A stretch of 64,000 nucleotides of DNA from an uncultured Acetatifactor sp. (GTDB lineage Bacteria > Bacillota > Clostridia > Lachnospirales > Lachnospiraceae): positions 48,257 to 112,256 of the forward strand of contig CAJTSY010000001.1 of NCBI GenBank assembly GCA_910578995.1. Reading direction: 5' to 3'. Positions 8,288 to 17,102 of this stretch are shown here, piece after piece (positions within the stretch are counted from its first letter, which is position 1; every line of letters starts with the position of its first letter). The translations under genes were made by a program, and so were the position numbers. Under the pieces are notes generated by a model that was not told the DNA's origin, did no database searches, and worked only from the letters and a program-made list of their open reading frames with translations.

Positions 8288-8949
8288 TTATACCCCACCC
8301 CCCAGACTGTCTCGATGTGATCCTGCCCTGTGGCTTCCCGCAGTTTTGCCCGGATCTTCCTCACATATTCTTTAATTACATTGTTGTCGCCTTCTGCGTC
8401 ATATCCCCATACCGCCTCGTAAATGCGCTCCCTGTCAAATACCTGGCCCGGGTTCGTCACCAGGAATTCGATGAGGTCAAATTCCCTTTTGGAGAAGGGG
8501 ATTTCAACGCCCTGGAAGGAGACGGTGCGTTCCGACAGATTGACGATCAGTCCGTGGGAAGTGAGAACCGAAGGCCTGTTCCGACTTCTGGCGTCCCGGC
8601 GCAGATGGGCAGCCACCCGGGCGGACAGCTCGTTCAGGCTGAAGGGTTTGGTAATGTAGTCGTCGCCGCCGTACTGGAGCCCGTTGACCTTGTCCTGCTC
8701 CGTGACCCTGGCGGTGAGGAACAGGATAGGGCAGACGATATGCTCCCTTATGCTCCTGCACAGCTCCAGTCCGTCCATTCCGGGCATATTGATGTCCAGG
8801 ATGATCAGGTCCGGCTGTTTCTGCAGAAGGGAAACCGCCTCACCGGCACTGTTTGCCGCCAGGGTTTCATAGCCGCAGTCCTGCAGGTGGTCGGTGAGAA
8901 GTTCCGTTATCATTTTTTCATCGTCCACTATCAAAATTCTGTATGCCAT
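8275..8949 (-). CDS. OmpR/PhoB-family response regulator
   Basis: Transcription regulator of 224 residues: receiver domain with acidic pocket DD (9-10), phospho-acceptor Asp52 in LIILDINMPGMDG, Thr79 and Lys101, then a winged-helix DNA-binding domain (about 130-224, ending VWGVGYKWNR). It is the first gene of a five-gene set and is partner to the overlapping histidine kinase. I start at ATG 8949 (MAYRILIVDD) because the receiver begins there; upstream in-frame sequence is not receiver-like. It likely regulates its own operon, including the ABC transporter. Confidence 0.95.
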   Translation of the reverse strand: MAYRILIVDDEKMITELLTDHLQDCGYETLAANSAGEAVSLLQKQPDLIILDINMPGMDGLELCRSIREHIVCPILFLTARVTEQDKVNGLQYGGDDYITKPFSLNELSARVAAHLRRDARSRNRPSVLTSHGLIVNLSERTVSFQGVEIPFSKREFDLIEFLVTNPGQVFDRERIYEAVWGYDAEGDNNVIKEYVRKIRAKLREATGQDHIETVWGVGYKWNR

Positions 8950-9086
8950 TGCCTTTCTACCTCTTCCCGGACAGGCCGATCCTATAGACATCAATGTATT
9001 TAGATCCATGATGCCTGCCCCTCTCTTTCTATGGCGAACAGCCAATTCCATTGCAAAACCATTCGACGGCTTCTTCCCGGAATCCC

Positions 9087-9992
9087 CTACAGCTTCTCAC
9101 TGAAAATACTCTTATATCCCTCCCCGTAAATCTCCGTGGCGCTGGTGATGATAGTGAAGGCCCTGGGGTCCTCCTGCCGGACGATCTCTTCCAGTTTGGG
9201 CGAAAGGTGTTTTTTCACAACGCAGAGGATGACCTTCTTGGCCGCGCCGGTGTAGGCTCCCTGGCCTGAAATATAGGTGGCGCTGATGTCCAGTTCCTCC
9301 AAAAGCCGCTTCACGATCACCTGGTGGCAGTCGCTGATGATGAAGAACATCTTCGCCCCGTCCCTTCCATACAGAACCATGTCCAGAAGGATGGAATTGA
9401 TAAATACCACCAGACCCGCGTAAAGAGCGGTATCAATATTCTGAAACACAAAGGCAGAAGCCGTCACGATCACAGCGTCCGTGATCAGGAAGAGCAGTCC
9501 GGTCTTCAGATGGGGAAGCCTCAGCCTCAGCAGTTTGATGATGATATCCGTCCCCCCGGAAGTAGCCCCCGCCTTGAACGCCAACCCCAGGCTCACCGCC
9601 ATCAGGGAGCCCCCCGCCAGGGAAGCCAGCAGGGGATCCGCGGTAAGCGCCCCCAGGGGGGAAAGCAGGTTCGTAAACACGGACATCATCATGGTGCAGT
9701 AGAGGGTGGAGAGGATAAAACGCCACCCGAATTTCCACATCCCCAGTATCAGGATGGGAATGTTCACGGCAAACATCCAGGTACCGGTCTCCAGTCCGGT
9801 GAAACGGTTCAGTATGATGGCAATGCCCGTGACGCCCCCCGGGGCCAGGGAATTGGGATCCAGAAACAGACTGACGGCAACGGCATAAATCGCCGCGGCC
9901 GCCGTGATTGTCAGATAGTCCCTGCACCTTCGGCTGAAGGTTTTCTCTTCCTCGTAGTGAATCTCGTTTTCCTGCTCTCTGCTTATCTTCAT
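9087..9992 (-). CDS. yitT: YitT-family membrane protein (DUF161/DUF2179)
   Basis: Integral membrane protein of 301 residues. Hydrophobic helices occupy about 25-210, with the family signature DPNSLAPGGVTG (45-56) and GATSGGTDII. A soluble C-terminal DUF2179 domain (about 220-295) carries ISGQGAYTG, and the chain ends with a typical Glu-Ile-Tyr-Gly-Glu-Gly segment. YitT proteins are common in Firmicutes, usually in several copies, and their transport or sensing role is not settled. It stands between ilvA and the response regulator on the same strand; a hairpin separates it from ilvA. Confidence 0.92.
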   Translation of the reverse strand: MKISREQENEIHYEEEKTFSRRCRDYLTITAAAAIYAVAVSLFLDPNSLAPGGVTGIAIILNRFTGLETGTWMFAVNIPILILGMWKFGWRFILSTLYCTMMMSVFTNLLSPLGALTADPLLASLAGGSLMAVSLGLAFKAGATSGGTDIIIKLLRLRLPHLKTGLLFLITDAVIVTASAFVFQNIDTALYAGLVVFINSILLDMVLYGRDGAKMFFIISDCHQVIVKRLLEELDISATYISGQGAYTGAAKKVILCVVKKHLSPKLEEIVRQEDPRAFTIITSATEIYGEGYKSIFSEKL

Positions 9993-10067
9993 ATTTCCCT
10001 ACTTTCCTTTAATGCTAAAATCTGTGCAGGTTCCGGGTGCCGTCCCGTGAAATATTCCAGGACAAAC

Positions 10068-10100
10068 CCGCCCGCTTCCCGGACAGGGCGAAGCGGGCGG
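10068..10100 (-). terminator. Hairpin downstream of ilvA
   Basis: Eleven perfect base pairs (CCGCCCGCTTC / GAAGCGGGCGG) around an 11-nt loop, 36 bp beyond the ilvA stop. On the minus strand it is followed by only a short T-rich stretch (GTTTGTCC), so termination may be partial. Confidence 0.55.
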
Positions 10101-10135
10101 TCTGTTGTAACCTTAAGTCTGTCTGATTAGATTGG

Positions 10136-11443
10136 TCAGAAGTTCGCGTTCACCAGTTTAGGCCGGTACCCTTCCGCTTCCAGGGAACTCATGATCTGGT
10201 TCTTGTGCTCCGTGCCGAATGCCTCCATAGTGATCCGCAGTTCCACGGCAGTGTTGCGGTTGGTGGTGACGAACTGGTTGTGCTCCAGTTCCACCACATT
10301 GCCGTTTGCCTTGGCGATGATGCCGGACACACGGTACAGCTCGCCGGGCTTATCCGGCAGAAGGATGGATACGCTGAAGATCCTGTCGCGCATGATGAGA
10401 CCCTGCTGTACTACGGAGGACATGGTTGTCACGTCCATATTTCCGCCGCTTAAGATGGATACCACTTTCTTGCCCTTCACATCCAGGTGCTTCAGAGCGG
10501 CAACCGTCAGCAGACCGGAATTTTCTACTACAATCTTGTGGTTTTCCACCATATCCAGGAAGGCCACCACCAGTTCGTGATCCTCCACGGTGATAATGCC
10601 GTCCAGGTTCTTCTGGATATAAGGGAACAGCTTGGCGCCGGGGGTTTTCACCGCGGTACCGTCCGCAATGGTGGTAACCTTCGGCAAAGTGACCACATGC
10701 CCCTGGGCAAGGGATGTCTGCATACAGTTTGCCCCCGCAGGCTCCACCCCAATCACTTTTATCTTGGGATTTAACAGTTTTGCCAGAGTTGCCACACCTG
10801 TTGCCAGGCCGCCTCCCCCGATGGGAACCAGAATGTAGTCCACAAGGGGAAGCTCTTTGACGATCTCCATGGCGATGGTCCCCTGCCCCGTGGCCACGAT
10901 CAGGTCGTCAAAGGGATGGATGAAGGTATATCCGTTCTCGTCCGCCAGTTCGTATGCCTTTGCGCATGCCTCGTCATATACGTCGCCGTAGAGCACCACT
11001 TCCGCCCCGTATCCCTTGGTGCGGTTTACCTTCATCAGGGGAGTGGTGGTGGGCATCACGATGACTGCCTTGGTGCCGTAGGCCTTGGCAGCATAGGCCA
11101 CACCCTGGGCATGGTTCCCGGCGGAAGCGGTGATCAGTCCCTTGGCCCGCTCTTCCTCCGAAAGGGTGCTGATCTTGTAATATGCGCCCCGGAGCTTATA
11201 CGCGCCGGTCAGCTGCATATTCTCGGGTTTCAGGTAGACCTTGTTCCCTGTCTGAAGGCTTAAGTACTCGCTGAATACCAGCTTGGTCTCCGAGATCACC
11301 TTCTTCACGATCTCAGAGGCCTCCTCAAACTTTTCCAGGGTAAGCCCTTCCTCCTGGGCGGTGTTCTGCTTCGGGACAGCCGTCTCTTCCGCAGAAACCT
11401 TCTCCTCCAATACCACGTCTTTTGCCTGCATTTCTTTTCCCAT
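10136..11443 (-). CDS. ilvA: Threonine ammonia-lyase (threonine dehydratase) with ACT domain
   Basis: PLP enzyme converting threonine to 2-oxobutanoate and ammonia, the entry to isoleucine or a catabolic route to propionate. Of 435 residues, the first 40 are a charged extension. The PLP lysine is in AYKLRGA (about Lys83), the glycine loop is PIGGGGLATG, and a C-terminal ACT domain (about 350-435; ILLPDKPGELYRV) indicates effector control. The single ACT domain and length fit the short TdcB/IlvA type rather than the 514-residue biosynthetic enzyme. The ATG follows AAGGAGG. It lies 46 bp after ftsY, an unusual position; ilvB, ilvN, leuC and leuD are elsewhere in the window. Confidence 0.94.
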   Translation of the reverse strand: MGKEMQAKDVVLEEKVSAEETAVPKQNTAQEEGLTLEKFEEASEIVKKVISETKLVFSEYLSLQTGNKVYLKPENMQLTGAYKLRGAYYKISTLSEEERAKGLITASAGNHAQGVAYAAKAYGTKAVIVMPTTTPLMKVNRTKGYGAEVVLYGDVYDEACAKAYELADENGYTFIHPFDDLIVATGQGTIAMEIVKELPLVDYILVPIGGGGLATGVATLAKLLNPKIKVIGVEPAGANCMQTSLAQGHVVTLPKVTTIADGTAVKTPGAKLFPYIQKNLDGIITVEDHELVVAFLDMVENHKIVVENSGLLTVAALKHLDVKGKKVVSILSGGNMDVTTMSSVVQQGLIMRDRIFSVSILLPDKPGELYRVSGIIAKANGNVVELEHNQFVTTNRNTAVELRITMEAFGTEHKNQIMSSLEAEGYRPKLVNANF

Positions 11444-11489
11444 CTTTTTCCTCCTTCTGTGTGAGATGATATATTTGATGATGAAATAG

Positions 11490-12446
11490 TTACTCTTCCC
11501 CGTCCTCTAATTTCACGTCGAACAGAGCGTTCACAAACTCGTCCGAATCAAATTTCTGGAGATCGTCGATGGTCTCGCCCACTCCGATGTATTTCACCGG
11601 CACATGGAGCTCGGACTGGATCGCCACGGCTATGCCTCCCTTTGCGGTCCCGTCCATCTTCGTCAGAATGATGCCGGTGAGGTCGGCCACCTCCCCGAAT
11701 TCCCTGGCCTGTACCAGGGCGTTCTGGCCGGTGGTGCCGTCCAGGACGATGAGATTCTCCCGGTGGGCGTCAGGATATTCCCTGTCTATAATCCGGTTCA
11801 TCTTCCGCAGTTCCTCCATCAGGTTTTTCTTGTTATGGAGCCGGCCTGCCGTATCGATGAGAAGCACGTCCACGCCCCTGGCCTTTGCCGCGTTGACGGC
11901 ATCATAGACCACGCTGGCCGGGTCCGCGCCCTCGTTTCCCCCCACCATGGGGACATCCGCCCGTCTGGCCCATTCCGCCAGCTGATCCCCCGCGGCGGCC
12001 CGGAAGGTGTCCGCGGCGGCGATGAGCACTTTTCTGCCGTCATCCTTGCATTTTCCGGCAAGCTTTCCCACCGAGGTGGTCTTGCCCACGCCGTTGACGC
12101 CGATGACCATGACCACCGACTGCTTTACCTCAAAATCATAGGCATTCTCCCCCACCCGCATTTGTTCCTTGATGCCCTCAATCAGCAGATGCTTGCATTC
12201 CCGGGGTTCCCTGATATGCTGTTCCCTGATCTGATTCTTCAGGCGGCCCACGATCTCCGTGGTGGCGTTCACGCCGATATCCCCCATAATCAGAATCTCT
12301 TCCAACTCCTCATAAAAGTCATCATCAATGGCGGAAAAGCCATTGAACAGAGAATCGATGCCCCTGACGATGTTGTTTCTTGTCTTCGCCAGGCCTTCCT
12401 TCAATCTGGCAAAAAAGCCCTTTTTTCCTTCGCCCATATTCATCAT
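11490..12446 (-). CDS. ftsY: SRP receptor FtsY
   Basis: Membrane-associated GTPase that receives Ffh-ribosome complexes. It has 318 residues with a short N-terminal extension typical of Gram-positive FtsY, an N domain (about 20-100), G1 GVNGVGKTTS, the insertion-box segment AAADTFRAAAGDQL, DTAGR and TKMDGTAKGG. AAAGGAG precedes a cluster of start codons (MMNM); the first is given but the second or third is equally likely. It lies 25 bp downstream of smc. Ffh, its partner, is about 10 kb further on rather than immediately next. Confidence 0.97.
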   Translation of the reverse strand: MMNMGEGKKGFFARLKEGLAKTRNNIVRGIDSLFNGFSAIDDDFYEELEEILIMGDIGVNATTEIVGRLKNQIREQHIREPRECKHLLIEGIKEQMRVGENAYDFEVKQSVVMVIGVNGVGKTTSVGKLAGKCKDDGRKVLIAAADTFRAAAGDQLAEWARRADVPMVGGNEGADPASVVYDAVNAAKARGVDVLLIDTAGRLHNKKNLMEELRKMNRIIDREYPDAHRENLIVLDGTTGQNALVQAREFGEVADLTGIILTKMDGTAKGGIAVAIQSELHVPVKYIGVGETIDDLQKFDSDEFVNALFDVKLEDGEE

Positions 12447-12471
12447 TCTCCTTTCTGTTATAACTGCACGC

Positions 12472-15400
12472 CTAGGTCAGATCCTTATCGATCAGGCTGA
12501 CGCTTACCAAAGTGGACACCCCCTTCTCCTGCATGGTGATTCCGTACAGCCGGTCCACCTGCTCCATGGTGCCCCTTCTGTGGGTAATAACGATAAACTG
12601 CGTATTTTTTGTCAGTTTATGTAAATATTTTGCAAATCTGCCTACATTGGAATCGTCAAGCGCCGCCTCGATCTCATCCAACAGGCAGAATGGGGAGGGC
12701 TTTAAGTTCTGTATGGCGAAAAGCAGGGCTATGGCTGTGAGAGCCTTCTCTCCGCCGGACAGCTGCATCATGTTCTGAAGCTTTTTTCCGGGGGGCTGCG
12801 CTATGATCCGGATGCCCGCCTCCAGGATGTCCTCTTCCGGCGTCAGCTCCAGGGTTCCCTTTCCGCCGCCGAACAGTTCCTTGAACACCTTGTCGAATTC
12901 CCGGCCAATCTCCGCGAACTTCTCCGTAAACTGCCTGCGCATAGCGGTGTCCAGTTCCTGGATAATCCCCTCCAGCGTCTTCTCCGCCTCCACCAGATCG
13001 TCCCGCTGGGTCTTCATAAAGGTAAAACGCTCCATGAGATTTTTGTAATCTTCAATGGCGTTCACATTTACATCCCCCAGTTTCCTGATCTGGTCCCGGA
13101 GGGAGCCGATCTCCTTCTTCATGGCGGGCAGATCCGTCATCTCCTGGTTCCGCAGGGCGGCGGCATCGCTCAAGGTGATCTCATATTCGTCCCACATGTA
13201 ATTGATCTGGGATTCCAGGGATTCCTCCAGCTTTTCCTTCTGGGCGCCCAGGCGGTAGACCTCCTTGTCCAGGGCCGAGAGCTTCTCCGAGAGCTCCTCC
13301 CGCCTGTCAAAGAAAGTTTTCTGGGTAGCGGACAGTTCCTCCTTCCGCGCCACGGCCCCCTTCAGCCGGTCTTCCGACTCGTTCTGAGCCTGGAAGGAAG
13401 CGGCGATGGTCTTCTCAATCTCCGCAATATTCTGCTGCCTGCGCTCCATCTCCCGGGCATTTTCTTCCAGGGCCTCCAGAATCTCCTTCAATTCCTCCCG
13501 TGACCGCTGGATTTCCCCCGCGATACGGTCCACATTACTCTGCTTGAACAACAGGGTCTGGCGCATTTTTTCCACCTTCAGATCCCATTCGGATACTTCG
13601 GCCGAGGCCTTCGTCTCCAGTGCGCGCTGCTCCTCCAGTTCCCTGCCCAACAGGGAAATCCTCTCCTGGGTGCGTTTTTCCAACTCTTCGCTTGCCGCAA
13701 GTTCCCCCCGGGTATTCTCCTTGTCCTTCCTGATCTGCAGAATCTGTTCCTCGATCTCCCTGGCCTCGGTTCTCAGGGAAGCGGCGCTCTCCCCTTCCTC
13801 TTCCATCCGCTCCCTGGCCTGGCTGATATTCATCCGGGTGCTATTCTGTTCTATGGATTTGCGCTGAATCTCGTTTTTTATGGCCTCCAGGTCCACACGC
13901 ATCCTGGTCCGCCTTGCCTTTGTATTTTCGATCTCCTTCTCTATGGTTTCAATGGAAAGGCGCAGCTTTCTGACTCTTCCCTCCAGTTCCTCCATCTCCC
14001 TGCGGCGCCCCAGCAGGTTGCTGCTGTTTTTATATGCGCCGCCGCTGATGGCTCCCCCGGGAACCAGAAGCTCCCCTTCCAGGGTGACGATCCGCAGCGT
14101 GTGGCGGTACTTTGCCGCAAGCTTCACAGCATTGTCCACATTGTCCGCCACTACGATGCGGCCAAGCAGGGACAGGGCCACATCCCGGTACCTATCGTCT
14201 ATCCGTACCAGAGTATCCGCCGTTCCGATAACCCCGGGCTCGGAAAGCACTTCCGGGTTCCTGAATCTCTGCGGATCCCGAATGCTTGTCAGAGGCAGGA
14301 ATGTGGCCCGCCCCAGCCGATTTGTCTTAAGAAAAGCGATCATGCGCTTGGCCGTACCCTCACTGTCTGTGACAATATTCTGAATATTGCCTCCCAGTGC
14401 GGTCTCAATGGCGGTCTCATACTTTTTCTCCACATGTATAATATCGGCCACCACGCCAATGATGCCGGGATTCTTCTCCCGCTGCTCCATGACCTTCTTG
14501 ACGCTGCCGCCGTATCCCTCGTAGCGCTCGGCCAGGTTCGACAGCGCTTCCAGCTTGGATTTTTCCATGTGATAGGCGCTCTGGGCTTCCCGCAGTCCGG
14601 CATCCTTCCTGGTCAGCGTCTCCCGGAAAGTCCCCAGTTCCTGCTCCATGGACTTTTCCTGCCCATTCAGCCCGCGGATCTCCTCCGTGATGGCTTCAAA
14701 GGCTGTCTCCAGGTTCCGGAGGCTTTCCTCCCTGGCCGCCTCATCCGACTTTATGCGAAGCAGCCGGGAATTCAGCTCAGCCTTCCTGATGTTCACCTGC
14801 TCCATCATGGTGTCCAACTGGCTGATTCTGGATTTGATGGTAGCCCTCTGCCCCAGTTCGCCGATGATGGTATTCTTGCCCTCTTCCATGCCGCTGTTGA
14901 GTTCTTCGATCTTTTGCTGGATTTCCTCCAGTTTCTGTCTGGCGGTGCCGGCCAGGGCGGCAGTCTCATCCACTTTTGTGTCGGTGTCGCCTTTTTCAAG
15001 CAGCAGAGAGTCTCGTTCTCTCTCCTTTCCGGCAATTTCCTCCTCCAGCGTAGTGCGGCGGCTGCCCAGGTGAGCCTCGCTTCCCCGACCGGAATTGATC
15101 TGCTCCTTCAGCACGTTCATCTCGCCTTCCAGGCGTCCCCGCATAAGTCCTGCGTCCGTGACGGTGCTTCTGGCCTGTTCAATCTGTACTTCCAGTTCTT
15201 CCAGTTCCTTCTGAACGCGGGTATATTCTTCTTTACTGTTCTGGTAGGCTTCCCTTGTATGGGAAAGGTCTTCCCCGGCAATACCGTGCTTTTCCTCCAC
15301 GGACTTAAGCTGTTCCCGCAGTCTGGCATTTTCCAGAAGGAACACATTTACGTCCAGGTTTTTCAGCTCCTCTCGTTTACGCAGATAAATCCTTGCGGTT

Positions 15401-16029
15401 TCCGACTGACGCTCCAGAGGGCCAAGCTGTTTTTCCAGTTCTGACAGGATATCGTTGACGCGTACCAGGTTCTGCTTCTCATTCTCCAGCTTTGCCTGAG
15501 CCGCGGTCTTCCTGCGCTTGAATTTTACGATACCTGCAGCCTCGTCGAAAAGCTCCCTCCGTTCCTCCGGCTTGCCGCTGAGGATCTTGTCAATCTGGCC
15601 CTGGCCTATGATGGAATACCCCTCCTTGCCGATACCGGTGTCGTAGAACAGTTCGTTCACGTCCTTGAGACGGCAGGCGCTTCCATTGATGAGATATTCA
15701 CTTTCTCCGGAACGGTAAATACGCCTTGCTACTGTCACCTCATCAAAATCGATGGCAAGCTGGTGGTCCCCATTGTCAAGCGTGATGGCCACATAGGCAT
15801 AACTTAACGGCTTCCGGTTCTCCGTACCCGAGAAAATGACATCCTGCATACTGGCCCCCCGCAGTTGCTTAACCCGCTGCTCTCCCAGAACCCATCGGAC
15901 CGCATCCGCCACATTGCTCTTTCCGCTTCCGTTGGGACCTACAATGCCAGTGATTCCGTTGTGAAACTGAAAATTTATCTTGTTTGCAAAAGACTTAAAC
16001 CCCTGTACCTCAATACTTTTTAAATACAT
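12472..16029 (-). CDS. smc: Chromosome segregation protein SMC
   Basis: Structural ATPase of the condensin-like SMC-ScpAB complex that compacts and segregates the chromosome. The 1185-residue length is normal. Walker A GPNGSGKSN is at about 32-40, two long coiled coils flank the hinge (about 500-670, with glycine-rich AISGGAYKNSS), and the C-terminal head carries signature LSGGEKALTA and Walker B FCLLDEIEAALDDSN. The gene overlaps the rnc stop by 10 bp, so rnc, smc and ftsY are probably co-translated. No oddities seen. Confidence 0.98.
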   Translation of the reverse strand: MYLKSIEVQGFKSFANKINFQFHNGITGIVGPNGSGKSNVADAVRWVLGEQRVKQLRGASMQDVIFSGTENRKPLSYAYVAITLDNGDHQLAIDFDEVTVARRIYRSGESEYLINGSACRLKDVNELFYDTGIGKEGYSIIGQGQIDKILSGKPEERRELFDEAAGIVKFKRRKTAAQAKLENEKQNLVRVNDILSELEKQLGPLERQSETARIYLRKREELKNLDVNVFLLENARLREQLKSVEEKHGIAGEDLSHTREAYQNSKEEYTRVQKELEELEVQIEQARSTVTDAGLMRGRLEGEMNVLKEQINSGRGSEAHLGSRRTTLEEEIAGKERERDSLLLEKGDTDTKVDETAALAGTARQKLEEIQQKIEELNSGMEEGKNTIIGELGQRATIKSRISQLDTMMEQVNIRKAELNSRLLRIKSDEAAREESLRNLETAFEAITEEIRGLNGQEKSMEQELGTFRETLTRKDAGLREAQSAYHMEKSKLEALSNLAERYEGYGGSVKKVMEQREKNPGIIGVVADIIHVEKKYETAIETALGGNIQNIVTDSEGTAKRMIAFLKTNRLGRATFLPLTSIRDPQRFRNPEVLSEPGVIGTADTLVRIDDRYRDVALSLLGRIVVADNVDNAVKLAAKYRHTLRIVTLEGELLVPGGAISGGAYKNSSNLLGRRREMEELEGRVRKLRLSIETIEKEIENTKARRTRMRVDLEAIKNEIQRKSIEQNSTRMNISQARERMEEEGESAASLRTEAREIEEQILQIRKDKENTRGELAASEELEKRTQERISLLGRELEEQRALETKASAEVSEWDLKVEKMRQTLLFKQSNVDRIAGEIQRSREELKEILEALEENAREMERRQQNIAEIEKTIAASFQAQNESEDRLKGAVARKEELSATQKTFFDRREELSEKLSALDKEVYRLGAQKEKLEESLESQINYMWDEYEITLSDAAALRNQEMTDLPAMKKEIGSLRDQIRKLGDVNVNAIEDYKNLMERFTFMKTQRDDLVEAEKTLEGIIQELDTAMRRQFTEKFAEIGREFDKVFKELFGGGKGTLELTPEEDILEAGIRIIAQPPGKKLQNMMQLSGGEKALTAIALLFAIQNLKPSPFCLLDEIEAALDDSNVGRFAKYLHKLTKNTQFIVITHRRGTMEQVDRLYGITMQEKGVSTLVSVSLIDKDLT

Positions 16030-16721
16030 CCTTTACCTCTCAAAAGCAGCAGTGCCTGATAGGCGGCCTGTTGCTCCGCAGATTTTTTGGTCCTTCCCTC
16101 GCCGGTTCCAAGCAGTCTGTCCTCCATGTATACGGCAACGCTGAACAGCTTGTCATGCTCCGGGCCGCTCTCTTTCTGCAGCTCATAGTGAAAGCTCTTC
16201 TTCAGTTTTCCCTGGATCAGCTCCTGCAGGGTGCTTTTGCTGTCATAAAACAGCTGCTTGTCCTCCAGGTCGGACAGCACGAAGCGGTTGATGAACTCCC
16301 TGGCCGGCTCCATTCCGCCGTCCAGGTAAATGGCGCCGATGACGGCCTCCATCACGTCGGAAACTATGCTGTCCCGCCTCCTGCCTCCTGTACCTTCCTC
16401 TCCCCTGCCAAGAAGGATAAAGTTACCCAGCTCCAGATCCCCTGCACAGAAGGCAAGCGCCGGTTCACAGACCATTGACGCACGCAGTTTCGTCAATTCT
16501 CCCTCCGGCATGGTTCTATGTTCCCGAAATAGAAATTCACTGGAAACCAACTCTAAAACGGCGTCCCCCAGGAATTCAAGACGTTCGTAATTTTTGGTTT
16601 TTCGTATCTTCATCTCATTGGTATAGGAGCTGTGGGTTACCGCCTGCTTCAGCAAAGCCTGGTTCTGAAATCTGTAACCAATCCTCTCCTCCAACATTTC
16701 CATTGTATAATGACTCGACAT
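16020..16721 (-). CDS. rnc: Ribonuclease III
   Basis: Double-strand-specific endoribonuclease that processes rRNA precursors and structured mRNAs. About 233 residues: the catalytic domain with signature ERLEFLGDAVLELV (about 40-55) and the second acidic cluster (DVMEAVIGAIYLDGG), then a C-terminal dsRNA-binding domain (about 160-230, ending with KKSAEQQAAYQALL). I prefer ATG at 16721, which has GGGTGG eight bases upstream; an in-frame GTG lies at 16733. Its end overlaps smc, the usual Firmicutes arrangement. Confidence 0.96.
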   Translation of the reverse strand: MSSHYTMEMLEERIGYRFQNQALLKQAVTHSSYTNEMKIRKTKNYERLEFLGDAVLELVSSEFLFREHRTMPEGELTKLRASMVCEPALAFCAGDLELGNFILLGRGEEGTGGRRRDSIVSDVMEAVIGAIYLDGGMEPAREFINRFVLSDLEDKQLFYDSKSTLQELIQGKLKKSFHYELQKESGPEHDKLFSVAVYMEDRLLGTGEGRTKKSAEQQAAYQALLLLRGKGCI

Positions 16722-16760
16722 CGTTTTTACCACCCAGATTTTTCGTTTTAAAATATAAAC

Positions 16761-16784
16761 GAGCAGTCCTGCAGCAGACTGCTC
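16761..16784 (-). terminator. Hairpin between acpP and rnc
   Basis: GAGCAGTC / GACTGCTC stem of 8 bp with an 8-nt loop. On the minus strand it is followed by GTTTATATTTT, a weak U-rich tail. It may partially terminate after acpP or mark an RNase III or processing site before rnc. Confidence 0.5.
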
Positions 16785-16856
16785 TTATCAACATTTACGC
16801 GGCCGAGCATACGCACCCCAGGCAGATTTCCCATTCACCTGTATGGTTTCTGCCCT

Positions 16857-17084
16857 CTAAACGGCAGCCTTGATCAACTCGACAGCTTCCTCCACAGTAC
16901 TGATCTTCTCTGCTTTCTCAGCAGGAATCTCAATGTCAAACTCCTCCTCGATTCCCAGAATGATCTGAAACACATCAAGGGAATCTGCCCCCAGGTCATC
17001 CACAAAGGTCGTGTCCATGGTAATCTCATCCGGATCAACATTCAATACATCTGCTATCACTTTCTTTAACTTTTCAAACTCCAT
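16857..17084 (-). CDS. acpP: Acyl carrier protein
   Basis: Carrier of growing acyl chains in type II fatty-acid synthesis; 75 residues, strongly acidic. The phosphopantetheine attachment serine lies in GADSLD (Ser at about 36). I choose the ATG at 17084 because an AAAGGTGG motif lies eight bases upstream; an in-frame GTG four codons earlier overlaps that motif. It follows plsX by 18 bp, the standard lipid-synthesis pairing. Confidence 0.96.
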   Translation of the reverse strand: MEFEKLKKVIADVLNVDPDEITMDTTFVDDLGADSLDVFQIILGIEEEFDIEIPAEKAEKISTVEEAVELIKAAV

Positions 17085-17102
17085 TTTGTTTTCCACCTTT
17101 CT

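Noticed and set aside
8997..9051. Longer N terminus for the response regulator (start at 9051)
   Set aside because: The extra 34 residues are not receiver-like and the receiver core begins at ATG 8949.
14101..15444. A 447-codon plus-strand frame opposite smc
   Set aside because: Shadow of the smc coiled coil; no RBS, no family pattern.
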